From: G963676095 sp963676095
GTDB taxonomy: Bacteria; Bacteroidota; Bacteroidia; Bacteroidales; Prolixibacteraceae
Length of the DNA: 64,000 bases
Reading direction: 5' to 3'
Assembly: GCA_963676095.1 (NCBI GenBank)
Contig: OY781040.1
Coordinates: 6,200,001 to 6,264,000, forward strand
The notes beneath the pieces are model-generated. The model was not told the DNA's origin. It searched no databases and worked only from the letters and a program-made list of their open reading frames with translations. Position numbers and translations under genes: made by a program. Every line of letters starts with the position of its first letter. Position 1 is the stretch's first letter. This document shows, piece by piece, positions 43,921 to 53,098 of the stretch.

Positions 43921-44060
43921 AAATTACAGGAAATAGGACGGAGTGTTATCTCTGTTTGTAAAACATTTGTTTTTCAGGTAGATGTATGTATCATTAGAAT
44001 TCTATTGCGTTCATAGATTACTGAAATAGAATCGGATCTGAATTTGATGTGGGTTGCAGA

Positions 44061-44855
44061 TTAGCCGATCAAAGGAACTATATTTTTCTCAACCCATTCA
44101 AAGGCTTTGTCTTGGTTGTAAATTATATCGGGACTTAATAACCCTTCCATGTCTCCTAAAAATAACAGGGATACTTGCTTTTCTTTTAAATTGTTGCTGA
44201 ATTCCTTCAGCGAAGGGGGTTTGTTTACGACGAACGTCATGTATTCATGATAGCATTGAATAATTTTGTCTAGATTTAGATCAGCATGTTGGCTGGCATA
44301 AAACAAGTCAAAAAGGTCTCGTCCCTTTTTGCGTTGATATAGTGCCCTTAATTTGGTTCCTAAAAGTTCATCCAAATGGTAAGTAGTTATCTTGCACCTG
44401 TCTGAAAACCAATCACTGTTTACTTGGAAAGGAATATAATTCCACCCTAAAATATTAAAATGTTCCCGGCAATTAATTTCAATTTTAAGTTTTAATCGCT
44501 GTGCTGGAGAGACTTCCGAGGTAAATCGGTACAAAATGGTATTGTTATTTGCTTTAGGTTTTACAACCCGGGGTTCTTCAAAAAAAGTAATTTTCTCTCC
44601 AATTCTTTGTAGTATTGGTTTGATGGGGCCTTCTTTAATTTGTACAAGGTCAATATCCTCAGAGTACCTTGGAGCCGGATTTAGATATAGTTTATAGAGT
44701 GCTGTTCCTCCTCGAAAAGCCAGATTTTCACGTAAAAAATCATCAGAGAAGATTTGTACCAACGCTCTTGAGATAATCAAGTCTTGTTCAACCTGGGCGT
44801 CAGATCGCCAAGCTACCTGATCTTTCCATTTGGCGATGTATGGTCTTGGTATCAT
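44061..44855 (-). CDS. abiEii: AbiEii/AbiGii family toxin (nucleotidyltransferase)
   Basis: A 264-residue DNA polymerase beta-type nucleotidyltransferase of the type IV AbiE system. The motif FRGGTALYKLYLN (about 45-57) with RYSEDIDLVQ (about 62-71) is the catalytic GG...DxD signature; later LKIEINCREHF and LLGTKLRALYQRKKGRDLFD are family motifs III and IV. These toxins act by tRNA or nucleotide modification that halts growth, and can abort phage infection. The start overlaps the antitoxin stop by 4 bases. Length is typical. Confidence 0.9.
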   Translation of the reverse strand: MIPRPYIAKWKDQVAWRSDAQVEQDLIISRALVQIFSDDFLRENLAFRGGTALYKLYLNPAPRYSEDIDLVQIKEGPIKPILQRIGEKITFFEEPRVVKPKANNNTILYRFTSEVSPAQRLKLKIEINCREHFNILGWNYIPFQVNSDWFSDRCKITTYHLDELLGTKLRALYQRKKGRDLFDLFYASQHADLNLDKIIQCYHEYMTFVVNKPPSLKEFSNNLKEKQVSLLFLGDMEGLLSPDIIYNQDKAFEWVEKNIVPLIG

Positions 44856-45646
44856 AAGTCACTTTCCATTTCAATGTTAACATCAACTTTCCATATATTA
44901 TCAGTGCTACCCGGTCTTCTGTTTTTCTCTGGACTCAGCAAAACCGGATAATAACTTTTCCCGTTAAGATATGCACTCAAAAGTTTCACAATTGCAGGAT
45001 CAGCTTGTAGTTCACTCAAAAGAAATCCAAGTCGCTGAATAGAACTGGTATGGGGATACCAGCTAAGCAAGTCCTGAATGTCATCGGTTTTTATTTCTTC
45101 CATCAGCTCTTCAATAATAGCAAGCATCCGGTTAATTCCTCCAAGTTTGGATTGATAATGGATTAAATCAATTACCGTAAGGGCAGGGGAGGAAATATTA
45201 AAATAACCAGCATCTGATTTCTTTTGCAGAATATTTTTGGAAGGCCAGAAACTGCAGACAAGTAAATCTAAAAAAATTATCCCTTTTTTAATATTTCGGA
45301 TATTAGGGAACTGGGTAATCAGATAATCCTTTTGTACCTGCTGATGACTGGCGCCATAAAATGTGGCAGCTGAATATAACCCAATGTAATAAGGTTTATT
45401 TAAGTACTTAAAAAGTTTTTCAGCATAGAGCTCTAAAGGAACTTTGTGATAACTTCTATATCTTGGCGGTAGTATCAGGTAAAAACCCTGACGCAGGGTT
45501 ACAATCTCCCCCTTTTTGACAAGACGGGAAAGTTCATTTTTTAATGCCACATCAGTTTTTGAAGAATTATTTTTTAATTCGTCCCAGGTAAAGGCATATT
45601 CTTCATACTGCAATGACTTTGTAATATATTCTGTTACTCCTAACAC
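44852..45646 (-). CDS. abiEi: AbiEi family antitoxin
   Basis: A 264-residue AbiEi-type antitoxin: an N-terminal winged helix (TWDELKNNSSKTDVALKNEL and RLVKKGEIVTLRQGFY) followed by the AbiEi C-terminal region with YYIGLYSAATFYGASHQQ and the conserved ALTVIDLIHYQ. It represses its own promoter in known systems and precedes the toxin with a 4-base overlap. The pair points opposite to the neighbouring plus-strand cassettes, which is usual for TA modules that carry their own promoter within arrays. Confidence 0.88.
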   Translation of the reverse strand: MLGVTEYITKSLQYEEYAFTWDELKNNSSKTDVALKNELSRLVKKGEIVTLRQGFYLILPPRYRSYHKVPLELYAEKLFKYLNKPYYIGLYSAATFYGASHQQVQKDYLITQFPNIRNIKKGIIFLDLLVCSFWPSKNILQKKSDAGYFNISSPALTVIDLIHYQSKLGGINRMLAIIEELMEEIKTDDIQDLLSWYPHTSSIQRLGFLLSELQADPAIVKLLSAYLNGKSYYPVLLSPEKNRRPGSTDNIWKVDVNIEMESDL

Positions 45647-45649
45647 TTT

Positions 45650-45918
45650 AGTAATTTTATGCGAAAGATATTAAAAGATGATAATTAATGTATAAAAACA
45701 CTAAAATATTTTCGCTCTTAAGAAATACCTGCAAACACACCTATCGGCGATGTCTGTAAATGACGGTTTTGTCGGTTTTTGACGCGTTCATCCCTCCCGC
45801 GACTCAAAACTCATGGCTAAATACTGCCAAAATCAGATCTCGTTCTTACTTCATGCATAAAGCTACCTTCGAGTATTAATAAAGTATTGTTAATCTCCAA
45901 CCCCTGAAAGGGTACGAT
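45650..45918. other. Spacer left of a P-intron fragment
   Basis: Contains the promoter side of abiEi and no gene. No repeated module of the island was recognised here apart from the intron fragment that begins near 45919. Confidence 0.4.
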
Positions 45919-46056
45919 TAGCTACAGAAAAATGCTATAGGTAGACGTATGAGCGAATAGTTCACGTGCGATTTGATGCAGGTAGCACTGATAGTTTACT
46001 AATAATTAGTATATTTAGTGTACTAATTATTAGCAAACTATCAGGCTCCATTCTAC
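45919..46056 (+). mobile_element. 5'-truncated family-P intron fragment
   Basis: Homologous to 35450-35591: GCTACAGAAA, then domain V (GTATGAGCGAATAGTTCACG), domain VI and the 3' end CTCCATTCTAC. The domain VI stem TTTACTAATAATTAGTA differs from the full copy, indicating a separate insertion or strong drift. Confidence 0.75.
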
Positions 46057-46107
46057 ACATTCATTAAAAAAGTTACAATTTGAGTATAAAAATAATTAAC
46101 CTATAAA

Positions 46108-47856
46108 ATGAGCATCTTTAGAATAAGGAAGATTGCGGATGCTTATCTTCCATTAAACAAAATCGCTATTGAACAAGTTCTGAGCATTTTGAGGATCCAA
46201 TTTCCTTCTGTTAAAGAAGAAAAAATAAGTGAAATTCTCGAACAAATGAAAAATCCCCTAAAATACCAATTCTCCTCATACTTGTTTGTGGCTGAAGATG
46301 GACGGTCTAACGTAAAAGGCTTTGCTATTATGTTTTACATGTCTGACATAAACTTCTGCTATCTCGATTATTTTGCTGTAAAACCAATTAGAATGTCTTC
46401 CGGAGTTGGGGGAGCCATCTACGAAAGGCTAAGAGAAGAGGCACAAATGCTGAAATCAATGGGCATTTTTATGGAATGCCTCCCCGATGAGGAGCATTTG
46501 TGTAAGGACAAAACCGAAATAAACCGAAATAAATCAAGGCTTGCTTTTTACGAACAATATGGGGCCAGACCAATTATTGGTACAAAATACGAAACTCCAG
46601 TAAACCCAGAAGATGATTGTCCTCCATATCTTGTCTTTGACGACTTGGGGAACGACATAAGGCTTACCGCATCACAGATGAGAAAAATAACGAGGGCTAT
46701 TCTGGAACGGAAATATCCAACCTATTGTCCTGAACATTACATTAGAATGGTTATTAATTCCATTAATGACAGTCCTGTAAAATTGCGGGAATTCAAATAC
46801 ATCATTAAAGAAAGGCCTATTCCCAAAAACGATGCGACAAAGAACGGAATTGCTCTGATAATCAATGATAAACATGATATTCATCATATTAAAGAAAGAG
46901 GGTATGTTGAATCACCAATTCGGATAAAAAGTATAATAAAAGAGATTGAAAAGTTAAATGCTTTTATAGTTTTACCTTCAAGAGGTTTTCCGGATAAAAC
47001 AATAACCGATATACACAGTCCTAAATATTTTAGTTATTTTAAAACCATTTGCGACAAATTTCCAGAAGGAAAATCAATATATCCATATGTGTTCCCAGTG
47101 CGAAATACCACCCGACCTCCAAAGGATTACTCTGTACTCGCTGGATATTATTGTATCGACACTTTTACGCCAATCAACAAAAATGCTTTTTTAGCCGCAC
47201 GATCGGGAGTAAATTGTGCGCTTACAGGAGCTGAATTATTAATGGAAGGATACCATACCGCATACGCTTTGGTCCGCCCGCCCGGACATCACGCTGAGAG
47301 AAATGTTTTTGGTGGTTTTTGCTATTTCAACAACGCGTCAATATCTGCAAATTTTCTTTCAAAATTTGGTAAGATAGCTATTCTGGATATTGACTATCAT
47401 CATGGTAACGGACACCAGCAAATATTTTATGAGCGCAGAGATGTGCTTACTGTTTCCATTCATGGAAACCCTTCTTTTGCGTATCCTTACTTTACAGGAT
47501 TTGCTGATGAAAAAGGGGCTGGTGATGGGCTTGGATTTAATATAAATTATCCGCTTAAAGAAGCTTTAACTGGTGAAGAATATTTGGTATATATTAAAAA
47601 AGCCATCAAGCAAATTGTGACATTTAAACCTGAATATTTAGTGGTGAGCTTGGGATTCGACACTGCAAAAGGTGACCCAACAGGAACATGGTCGTTAAAA
47701 GTAACCGATTTTAAAAACAATGGAGCTGAAATAGGTAAAATACTTTGTCCTGTTTTATTTGTACAGGAAGGTGGCTATAAAAACAGAACCCTTGGCATCA
47801 ATGCCAGAAACTTTTTTGAAGGGTATTTATCAACGAGAATACTGAAGAAACGATGA
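46108..47856 (+). CDS. GNAT acetyltransferase fused to a histone deacetylase-like hydrolase
   Basis: A 582-residue two-domain cytosolic protein. The N-terminal 180 residues look like a GNAT fold (YLDYFAVKPIRMSSGVGGAI, then AFYEQYGARPI), the acetyl-CoA site. Residues 230-580 are an acetylpolyamine amidohydrolase/HDAC-type domain: SGVNCALTGAELL, the metal-site ALVRPPGHHAERN, GFCYFNNASISA, ILDIDYHHGNGHQQ, VSLGFDTAKGDPTG and a terminal QEGGY. Zn ligands Asp-His-Asp are all present. An enzyme pair that adds and removes acetyl groups in one chain may act on polyamines or lysines. It follows a family-P intron fragment by 51 bases. Confidence 0.85.
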   Translation: MSIFRIRKIADAYLPLNKIAIEQVLSILRIQFPSVKEEKISEILEQMKNPLKYQFSSYLFVAEDGRSNVKGFAIMFYMSDINFCYLDYFAVKPIRMSSGVGGAIYERLREEAQMLKSMGIFMECLPDEEHLCKDKTEINRNKSRLAFYEQYGARPIIGTKYETPVNPEDDCPPYLVFDDLGNDIRLTASQMRKITRAILERKYPTYCPEHYIRMVINSINDSPVKLREFKYIIKERPIPKNDATKNGIALIINDKHDIHHIKERGYVESPIRIKSIIKEIEKLNAFIVLPSRGFPDKTITDIHSPKYFSYFKTICDKFPEGKSIYPYVFPVRNTTRPPKDYSVLAGYYCIDTFTPINKNAFLAARSGVNCALTGAELLMEGYHTAYALVRPPGHHAERNVFGGFCYFNNASISANFLSKFGKIAILDIDYHHGNGHQQIFYERRDVLTVSIHGNPSFAYPYFTGFADEKGAGDGLGFNINYPLKEALTGEEYLVYIKKAIKQIVTFKPEYLVVSLGFDTAKGDPTGTWSLKVTDFKNNGAEIGKILCPVLFVQEGGYKNRTLGINARNFFEGYLSTRILKKR

Positions 47857-47934
47857 AAATGGGATTGACATGTTCTCCTGATTGTTTGAAATCAGCGCTC
47901 TTCCAACGAATTAGTTTTAGGAAAGTTTCCCCGT

Positions 47935-48048
47935 CAGGACCGGCACAGGTCAGGTCGAAGATCACCCCGCCAATACTGTCGTTATCGCCGGGATATTCGT
48001 TTTTATTGTAGACCAGGTCCGTGATCTGCTTACGGCCCCGGAAGATTT
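47935..48048 (-). pseudogene. Fragment of the Rpn-type nuclease
   Basis: A stretch of about 110 bases nearly identical to 41130-41255, encoding part of GRKQITNLVYNKNEYPGD and GGAIFDLTC. Both fragments break off near the same point, hinting at a common truncated source. Confidence 0.65.
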
Positions 48049-48060
48049 ATCTCCCAAAAA

Positions 48061-48975
48061 TCAATTAAAAACTGACCTAAACTTCAATGGTGAAAGATTG
48101 GTTTTACTCTTAAATAATTTATTAAATGATGATGGATGCTCAAACCCTAATTCATAGGCTATTTCATTGATAGTAGATTGAGTTGTGGATAATTTTTCCT
48201 TTGCTTTATCTATAATTTTATCGTGAATATGCTGTTGAGTACTCTGTCCTGTCAATACTTTCAATAAACTCGTCAGATAATTTGGGGTCAGGTGTAATGC
48301 GTCCGCAACTTCTTGAACTGTCGGGACTCCTTTCTCTGCAAGAATAGTATCGTTAAAACGTTCTTCAAACAATTCTTCCAACCGATTTAGAATCTGTTTG
48401 TTTGTATTTTTTCGCGTAATGAATTGCCGCCTGTAAAAACGCTCTGTGTAATTGAGAAGCAATTCAATTTGTGTTAAGATAATATTTTGTGTAAAGTTGT
48501 CGATATTAGACTGATATTCACACTTGATGTTTTTAAAAATATCTAACATCCTTGTCTCTTCTTTTTCTGAAAGAAACAAGGCTTCATTAACAGCATATCC
48601 AAAAAATTCATACTCTTTAATTCGCTTAGCTAAGGTACTCCCCAAAAAGAAATCCGGATGTATTAATAGTAACCAACCCGAAGGGTCAGCTTCTGCATCC
48701 GGGTCAATCTCAATTCGAATTACCTGCTTGGGTGCTACTAGAGCCAAAACTCCTTCCTGAAAATCGTAAGGTTGTTGCCCATAGTTGAATTTTTTACTAA
48801 CATTTCTTTTTAGTCCGATAGAATAAAAATTTTGTACCCATTTAATGTCCGTATATTCCGGCGGATATTTTACCAAACTATAATCAATCAGACTAACCAA
48901 AGGATGTTCTGGTTTTGGTAAATTGCTGAATTTATGGAAATCATAAATCGATTCAAATATCAAGCTCGTCTTCAT
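48061..48975 (-). CDS. AraC-family transcriptional regulator
   Basis: About 304 residues from MKTSLIFESIYDF; an ATG five codons earlier is possible. The N-terminal sensor half is a cupin-like AraC ligand domain (YSIGLKRNVSKKFNYGQQPY). The C-terminal 100 residues hold two helix-turn-helix motifs: VQEVADALHLTPNYLTSLLK and INEIAYELGFEHPSSFNKLF. It lies 69 bases downstream of an SDR gene on the same strand, a common pairing in Bacteroidota where the regulator controls the reductase. Confidence 0.9.
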   Translation of the reverse strand: MKTSLIFESIYDFHKFSNLPKPEHPLVSLIDYSLVKYPPEYTDIKWVQNFYSIGLKRNVSKKFNYGQQPYDFQEGVLALVAPKQVIRIEIDPDAEADPSGWLLLIHPDFFLGSTLAKRIKEYEFFGYAVNEALFLSEKEETRMLDIFKNIKCEYQSNIDNFTQNIILTQIELLLNYTERFYRRQFITRKNTNKQILNRLEELFEERFNDTILAEKGVPTVQEVADALHLTPNYLTSLLKVLTGQSTQQHIHDKIIDKAKEKLSTTQSTINEIAYELGFEHPSSFNKLFKSKTNLSPLKFRSVFN

Positions 48976-49059
48976 TATTGATACAATCAATGGATTTGGT
49001 ACTTCTAAATTAAAAAAACTTTGGAAAGTATTTATATGTGCCTTCCAAAGTCATCAAGC

Positions 49060-49806
49060 CTACCATTCCTGATCAACAGGTAATATAAATAATTCCGAAA
49101 CATCTACATGGTCCGGAGCCTCCAGTGCATAGATTATACTGCTGGCAATATCTTCAGGAGAGAGAAAAGTCATCTGATTACGCAAACCTTCCATCTCTTC
49201 TTTGTATCCTTTGTCACTGATCTGGGCATAAAGATTCGTATCTACAGCTCCGGGTTGTATGCTGGTAACGCGGATGTTGTGTTTTTTACCGATTTCCATA
49301 CGCATTATGTCAGAGAACGCTGCCACAAAATGCTTCGTACCGCAATAGACGGCTAAACCTTTGAATAATTTGCGTCCGGCAATAGACGAAAGATTAATGA
49401 TATGACCAGACTTTTGTTCGATTAATACCGGTAATGCTGCTGCCGTAACGTTCAATACTCCCTTGATATTCACATTGACCATTGCATCCCACTCATCCAC
49501 TTTAAAAGTATCTAAATCGGATACAGGCATAATTCCGGCATTATTTACAAGAATGTCTATCGAACCGAAATGTTCTTTTAAACGAGCCACTCCTTTTGTT
49601 GTGCTATTACTATCGGCAACATCCATTTCTACAACGAAGGCTTTTCCCCCGGCTTGTTGTATGTCATTGAATACGTTTTGTAGTTTCGCGGCGTTTCTGG
49701 CTGCTAATCCTACATTAACACCTTTAGCGGCAAGGACTTTTGCAACACCTTCTCCGATACCGCTTGAAGCTCCTGTTATAAGAGCAATTTTCCCTTTGAG
49801 TTCCAT
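49060..49806 (-). CDS. Short-chain dehydrogenase/reductase
   Basis: A 248-residue classical SDR with TGASSGIGEGVAKVLA (11-26), LVNNAGIMP, the catalytic Ser in INLSSIAGRK and YCGTKHFVAAF. The C-terminal PGAVDTNLYAQ and SPEDIASSIIYALEAPDHVD resemble NADP-dependent serine or 3-hydroxy acid dehydrogenases of the YdfG type. It is likely cotranscribed with the AraC gene after it. The right neighbour is an IS110-family element whose end lies about 80 bases from the start codon. Confidence 0.9.
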   Translation of the reverse strand: MELKGKIALITGASSGIGEGVAKVLAAKGVNVGLAARNAAKLQNVFNDIQQAGGKAFVVEMDVADSNSTTKGVARLKEHFGSIDILVNNAGIMPVSDLDTFKVDEWDAMVNVNIKGVLNVTAAALPVLIEQKSGHIINLSSIAGRKLFKGLAVYCGTKHFVAAFSDIMRMEIGKKHNIRVTSIQPGAVDTNLYAQISDKGYKEEMEGLRNQMTFLSPEDIASSIIYALEAPDHVDVSELFILPVDQEW

Positions 49807-49884
49807 TTGAATACATTTTAATTTTATAATGCAAAATTGAATATTGCTTTATCTAATTCTTCTATGTTGTCATCCAAATTTTCG

Positions 49885-50281
49885 GAGCATTATTTTTAAA
49901 TAATTTTTCAAATCTTCCTGTACCTTTATATTTGTAAAGCCCAAGAGGAAACAGGCTCTGCCGGGGGGCAACCTGTCAGCAATAAGCTTTACGGATACAC
50001 TGTATTAGGGAAGGGTCCAAAGCTCTTCCTTTTTCGTGTAGATACAGGAATCCCGGGATGGCTTTGAAAACCCAGTTCCCTGTAGGGTATGAGCAAATCC
50101 ATCGAAGATGCCTGTTATCCCATAAATACCTTATAAAAACAACCTTCTATGAGTAGACTTTTGCAAGCTACAGTTTCCTGTTTTAGTTTTTATAAGAAAA
50201 GCGCCGTATTCTTTGAAAGCAGACTTACTGCAAGAACTACATAACGGTCACTTTAACTGTATCGTGTTGTTTTTATAGGTA
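49885..50281 (-). ncRNA. Candidate bridge RNA region of the IS110-family element
   Basis: About 380 non-coding bases downstream of the transposase gene. On the minus strand CTACAGGGAACTGGG can pair with CCCGGGATTCCTGTA around a loop, with further small stems (GGAAGAGC region, GACAGGTTGCC). In IS1111-type elements the guide (bridge) RNA is made from this side. Location and structure fit; the loops were not matched to target and donor. Confidence 0.4.
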
Positions 50282-51361
50282 TTACCTGACTTTGTTATAT
50301 TCATATTTCTTGTTGTTTTTTAATACAAAATATACCCGGTTGAGTAATTTCTTTGCAATCCTGACAATGGCATCATTTGGCTCCATCCGTTTGCACAATG
50401 TCTGATAAGCCAAGAGTAATGCCGGGTCAAACCGAACTGCGACCCAGGCACTTTCAATAAATGCTTTACGCAAAAAATCGTGGGAGCGAAAGGTTATCTC
50501 TCCTATCTTTTCTTTATCCCCGCTGGAATGCGAAGTTGGTATCAACCCTACAAAAGATGCAAACTTTTCATCTTTTGGGAAACGTTTAATATCTTCCACT
50601 TCGGTAAGTATTACCATCGAATTTGTCAAACCAATCCCCGGTATACTTCTTAGCAGGGCAACAGGCCCATTGTATTTTACCCCTTCAGATAGTTTTTTTA
50701 CCTTTTTTGTGGTTTCCAACAGTAACTTACGTTGGTTCCTGGCTTCCTGGATCAAAGTGTCCAATGCCTGACGGCCTGGTTCTTCTTTCATTGGGATACT
50801 GTCAAGCCATTTCATAAAACGTCCGGACCAATGGGTACTCTTACGCTCAAATTCAGGCGGGAAAGTAATGCCATAGAAATACAAAAATGATTTGATGCGC
50901 TGTTTAAACCTGGTCATGTCCCCAACCAGCATACTCCGTGCCCGCACCAGAGAACGGTCGTTAAGAGTGTTTTCCGATGGAACATAGATAGGGGTTAATT
51001 CGCCGTTGCGCAACGAACGGGCTATTTTTCGGCTGTCCCTTTTATCTTCTTTCTGTACTTTTTCTTTCTGTGTAGTGGGTATGTCGGCCGGGTTGACTAT
51101 GATATTGTTAACCCCCAGCGCTTTTAACTGATAATGGGCCCAAAGGCCACTAAACCCGGCTTCGTAAGCTGAATAATAATTACCCTTTGGAAAATTATCC
51201 CTGAGATAATTACTTAGAACTTCAGGCTTAGGTGGCATAACAAATGTTTTATGGCTCATGTTTTCAGTTAAAATGGTTACCTGCCAACTTTTTAAATGGG
51301 CATCAAATCCAACATAAATATTTTGCCCTTCAAAATTTAAAGTATTATTTTGTTTCTGCAT
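50282..51361 (-). CDS. IS110-family transposase
   Basis: An intact 359-residue DEDD transposase. The N-terminal RuvC-like domain has NIYVGFDAHLKSWQV (first Asp), YEAGFSGLWAHYQL (Glu) and QKEDKRDSRKIARSL (DxxD). The C-terminal Transposase_20 domain has VALLRSIPGIGLTNSMVI, FASFVGLIPTSHSSGDKEK and the conserved Ser in LRKAFIESAWVAVR. It catalyses RNA-guided recombination together with a bridge RNA in characterised relatives. Not closely similar to the pseudogene at 18587. Confidence 0.95.
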   Translation of the reverse strand: MQKQNNTLNFEGQNIYVGFDAHLKSWQVTILTENMSHKTFVMPPKPEVLSNYLRDNFPKGNYYSAYEAGFSGLWAHYQLKALGVNNIIVNPADIPTTQKEKVQKEDKRDSRKIARSLRNGELTPIYVPSENTLNDRSLVRARSMLVGDMTRFKQRIKSFLYFYGITFPPEFERKSTHWSGRFMKWLDSIPMKEEPGRQALDTLIQEARNQRKLLLETTKKVKKLSEGVKYNGPVALLRSIPGIGLTNSMVILTEVEDIKRFPKDEKFASFVGLIPTSHSSGDKEKIGEITFRSHDFLRKAFIESAWVAVRFDPALLLAYQTLCKRMEPNDAIVRIAKKLLNRVYFVLKNNKKYEYNKVR

Positions 51362-51454
51362 AAGTTATTGAGTTTATAGTTAAAGTCGTCGAAAACTCTA
51401 AAAATAATGCTCTTTAGCTTATGCGCTTTGTTCATTGAAATACAAACATAGGGA

Positions 51455-51788
51455 CTTTGATCAAATCAACGGTTTTACTTTCCATATCTATTTTTTTTTA
51501 AGATACCTGAAAAGGTCGTTCTAGAATCGACCTCTATGCAATAATGTATATGAACCCATGGGTATAGAACATTGTTGTGTGTGTAACAATAGCTTTGTGG
51601 AAGATAGGAATGTAAAAGACACAGTGATTAATTGCAATAATAACCAATGACTTCAATAAATGAATGGATCTAATCATAAACTATTAGGTGGATTTATTAC
51701 TGCCTACTATAAAGACATAAAAAAGAATAGCACACCACCCAATTAAGCTTACGACGATCGTTTTGGTTCTATCATTACCATTGAAAAC
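51455..51788. repeat. 334-bp tandem duplication, first copy
   Basis: Runs from CTTTGATCAAATCAACGG to CATTGAAAACC and is followed directly by an apparently identical second copy. It contains AGGTCGTTCTAGAATCGACC, a hairpin-forming palindrome, and one 23-bp-type unit. No gene. Confidence 0.9.
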
Positions 51789-52122
51789 CTTTGATCAAAT
51801 CAACGGTTTTACTTTCCATATCTATTTTTTTTTAAGATACCTGAAAAGGTCGTTCTAGAATCGACCTCTATGCAATAATGTATATGAACCCATGGGTATA
51901 GAACATTGTTGTGTGTGTAACAATAGCTTTGTGGAAGATAGGAATGTAAAAGACACAGTGATTAATTGCAATAATAACCAATGACTTCAATAAATGAATG
52001 GATCTAATCATAAACTATTAGGTGGATTTATTACTGCCTACTATAAAGACATAAAAAAGAATAGCACACCACCCAATTAAGCTTACGACGATCGTTTTGG
52101 TTCTATCATTACCATTGAAAAC
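51789..52122. repeat. 334-bp tandem duplication, second copy
   Basis: No difference from the first copy was seen by eye. It ends 28 bases before the GNAT gene. The first copy abuts the right side of the IS110-family element. Confidence 0.9.
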
Positions 52123-52150
52123 CTTAAAATAATACAACCGACTGTAAGAA

Positions 52151-52888
52151 ATGAATGAACAGATAATAACTAATTTATACGAATTTTGGAAGCATATCGG
52201 TAAACTGACTGATAAATTAACCGAAACCGATGACTATTTAGCCGTCTCCGTGAATGGTTCTGATTGGCCAAACCGAATTTTTAATTTGAAGAAAGATAAG
52301 GACAGTATTGACGAAATACAAGGATTAAGCCAGGAAGAAAAGCTTCCGGATATGATAACAATTGCAAAGCCTAATAATTTGAAAAGTTATCGTGGCCTCG
52401 ATTTTGTATTCGTCCAAAAAAATATGGCCCTTGATTTAAGGACAATAACAAATAAACTGTCTGCAACTGAAAATATCCTGCGGGTAGTACCGGGGAAAGA
52501 CTCAGGTAATTTTGCAAAAGTAGCTTCGGAATCATTTGGTTATTGCGTCGATTATAACGTTATTGATAAAATTGCAGCTGCCTCTGACTCTGTCCGGCTA
52601 TTTATATATCAGGAAGATAATGAATGTTTGGGATGTGGAATAATATTTTTTGACTCCAATAATAATGCCGGCTTACATATGATAGGGACAATTCCCAAAG
52701 GCCGGGGTAAGGGGCTTGGAAAAAGCATGACGGAACGACTATTATCGGAGGCAAAAGGAGCAAATAAAAAGTATTGCGTTCTTAATGCTTCAATTATGGG
52801 CGAACCAATTTACAGGAAGCTAGGATTTGAACCTTTTGGCGAAATTGAAACCTATAGAATCATAAAAAGAGAAGCAACCAAGGATTAA
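52151..52888 (+). CDS. GNAT-family N-acetyltransferase
   Basis: A 245-residue protein whose C-terminal 120 residues form a GNAT domain: CGIIFFDSNNNAGLHMIGTI, the acetyl-CoA loop PKGRGKGLGKSMTERLL and the last strands KKYCVLNASIMGEPIYRKLGF (given in part). The N-terminal half has no recognised domain but the length matches GNAT proteins with an extra N-terminal lobe. Substrate unknown. It is probably a cassette gene: a large inverted repeat with TACAACGTGG and CCACGTTATA follows the stop. Confidence 0.85.
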   Translation: MNEQIITNLYEFWKHIGKLTDKLTETDDYLAVSVNGSDWPNRIFNLKKDKDSIDEIQGLSQEEKLPDMITIAKPNNLKSYRGLDFVFVQKNMALDLRTITNKLSATENILRVVPGKDSGNFAKVASESFGYCVDYNVIDKIAAASDSVRLFIYQEDNECLGCGIIFFDSNNNAGLHMIGTIPKGRGKGLGKSMTERLLSEAKGANKKYCVLNASIMGEPIYRKLGFEPFGEIETYRIIKREATKD

Positions 52889-52901
52889 GTGTTTAGCCTG
52901 C

Positions 52902-53072
52902 ATACAACGTGGCAAATGAAAGTGGCGTTGAAGCAAAACGGCGATTTTGTGAGCTTCTGATTGTATTGTGAGGTGTTTGCCAAAACTTAAGTAGAAATAT
53001 TATCAGAAAAATGCATATAAGTTATGTGATGATTAAACTATTTTCTGTTTTGTGCGTCCAACCACGTTATAA
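52902..53072 (+). other. attC-like inverted repeat at the right edge of the array
   Basis: TACAACGTGG (52903) pairs with CCACGTTATA about 160 bases later, and an inner GAAGC/GCTTC stem lies between. The right box CGTTATAA resembles the R' box of large attC sites. It is the last such structure in the window, after which core-like genes resume. Confidence 0.45.
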
Positions 53073-53098
53073 ACATAAACATTAATTAAGCTTAAATT

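Larger units (their letters stand above)
49885..51412 (-). mobile_element. IS110-family insertion sequence with 14-bp inverted repeats
   Basis: GAGCATTATTTTTA at 49885-49898 is the exact reverse complement of TAAAAATAATGCTC at 51399-51412. Between them lie one transposase gene and a 380-base non-coding stretch downstream of it. Inverted (sub)terminal repeats and a long non-coding 3' side fit the IS1111 subgroup of IS110. No target duplication was seen, as expected for the family. Confidence 0.8.

Noticed and set aside
43566..43922. Minus-strand protein of about 118 residues
   Set aside because: Several overlapping frames on both strands are open here because stop codons are rare by composition; none has recognisable domains.
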